Positions 63,476 to 64,000 of a stretch of 64,000 nt of DNA are shown piece by piece. Under the pieces are notes generated by a model. It ran no database searches. It was given only the letters and a program-made list of their open reading frames with translations, and was not told where the DNA came from. The translations under genes and the position numbers were made by a program. The DNA comes from Trichocoleus desertorum NBK24 (GTDB taxonomy: Bacteria; Cyanobacteriota; Cyanobacteriia; FACHB-46): assembly GCF_030409055.1 (NCBI RefSeq), contig NZ_CP116619.1:1025628-1089627 (forward strand). Direction: 5' to 3'. Within the stretch, counting starts at the first letter, position 1; each line of letters begins with the position of its first letter.

Positions 63476-64000
63476 TCACTGCCCCAAATAAGCTTCTAAA
63501 ACTTCGGCGTTCGTTTGGATTTCGCTAGGATTGCCCACTGCCAAATTGCGGCCCTCTGCCAAAACCCAAACGCGATCGCACAGCGACATAATCACGTCCA
63601 TGTTGTGCTCAATAATTAGGAACGTCATCCCTTCCCGATTCCAGGTGGTAATGTGTTCGCAGATTTGGTTAATCAGGGTGGGGTTTACGCCAGCCGCAGG
63701 TTCATCTAGCAAAATTAGCTTGGGCTGCACCATCAGGGCACGCGCCATCTCTAGCAACTTACGTTGACCGCCAGACAAAGCACCCGCATATTCGTGAGTC
63801 ATGTGAGTTAGGCCGACCGACTCTAAAATGGCGTAGGCCCGCTCTTTCAACTGCTTCTCTTCTTTCGCCACTTGACGAAACTGTAGGCAGGCGCTCCAGA
63901 AATTTTCCCCAGTTTGATGTTGAGCCGCGAGCAGCATGTTTTCCAGCACCGACAACCGCGACAGCACCCGCGCCACCTGGAAGGTACGAACCATGCCCTG
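63476..64000 (-). CDS. LivG-type branched-chain/neutral amino-acid ABC ATPase, partial
   Basis: The minus-strand frame enters from beyond the right edge (QGMVRTFQVARVL) and ends at 63476; 174 codons are visible, and the N-terminal P-loop lies outside. The visible parts are the Q-loop region with RTFQVARVLSRLSVLENMLLA, the signature ALSGGQRKLLEMARALM, Walker B LILLDEPAAGVNP, switch His in IIEHNMDV, and the C-terminal GNPSEIQTNAEVLEAYLG. This pattern matches LivG/NatA-type ATPases, which pair with LivF. It could also be a urea or other HAAT-family transporter ATPase. The gene is convergent with the preceding small gene. Confidence 0.88.
   Translation of the reverse strand, partial: QGMVRTFQVARVLSRLSVLENMLLAAQHQTGENFWSACLQFRQVAKEEKQLKERAYAILESVGLTHMTHEYAGALSGGQRKLLEMARALMVQPKLILLDEPAAGVNPTLINQICEHITTWNREGMTFLIIEHNMDVIMSLCDRVWVLAEGRNLAVGNPSEIQTNAEVLEAYLGQ

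Overview
The window comes from a cyanobacterium. The octamer GCGATCGC (HIP1) recurs throughout, and the gene set is cyanobacterial: ferredoxin-dependent heme oxygenase, Mg-protoporphyrin methyltransferase ChlM, plant/cyanobacterial-type IspH, a DUF1995 protein, an NdbB-like type II NADH dehydrogenase, a GUN4-domain protein, DUF4330, a pentapeptide-repeat protein and a fused BgtB-type transporter. A genus cannot be assigned from this sequence alone. Both edges cut genes: a large repeat-containing membrane protein on the left and a LivG-type ABC ATPase on the right. I recognised no rRNA, tRNA or CRISPR array.

Layout. 1-11.4 kb: truncated repeat protein, Fur-family regulator (FurC/PerR type), an armadillo-like membrane protein and a 1,809-residue caspase-STAND-WD40 protein. 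11.4-31.3 kb: ordinary chromosomal genes (hydrolase-like protein, DUF4330, M48 protease, PPP phosphatase, DUF1995, cysteine desulfurase, ChaB, phospholipase D-like lipoprotein, acetoacetate decarboxylase-like protein, NdbB, pentapeptide protein, HAD, NurA, IspH, BgtA/BgtB transporter, MscS, response regulator). 31.4-48.8 kb: a NACHT NTPase, a Mo-nitrogenase C-terminal-like protein, a duplicated gamma-carbonic-anhydrase-like protein, a CobW GTPase, heme oxygenase, PurE, NagA, ChlM, tandem small membrane proteins, YebC, a sugar-binding protein, an RCK-type channel, a DnaJ-GUN4 fusion and a Uma2 nuclease. 48.9-57.4 kb: an accessory island. 57.5-64 kb: gluconokinase, a glycosyltransferase-FkbM fusion, a TPR-OGT glycosyltransferase and LivG.

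The most interesting locus is 48.9-52.2 kb. On the minus strand it holds a two-gene CBASS-type defence operon, a CD-NTase with a C-terminal AGS-C sensor followed four bases later by a SLATT membrane effector, and both genes are broken. A 1,289-bp IS4-type element with 17-bp identical ends sits inside the CD-NTase and is flanked by a 10-bp duplication; removing it with one duplication copy restores an open frame of about 429 codons. The SLATT gene carries one frameshift. An attC-like imperfect hairpin lies directly after the SLATT stop, so the operon may have arrived as a gene cassette. On the other side of an intact clpB are an AT-rich gene with a HEPN-type RNxxxH motif and a decayed ISKra4-type element with a 9-bp target duplication.

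Other structure: a composite hairpin repeat of about 64-150 bp occurs three times between genes (26.96, 39.73 and 42.15 kb), a 24-bp unit repeats four times beside purE, and polypyrimidine tracts and a degenerate ~37-bp repeat lie at gene ends.
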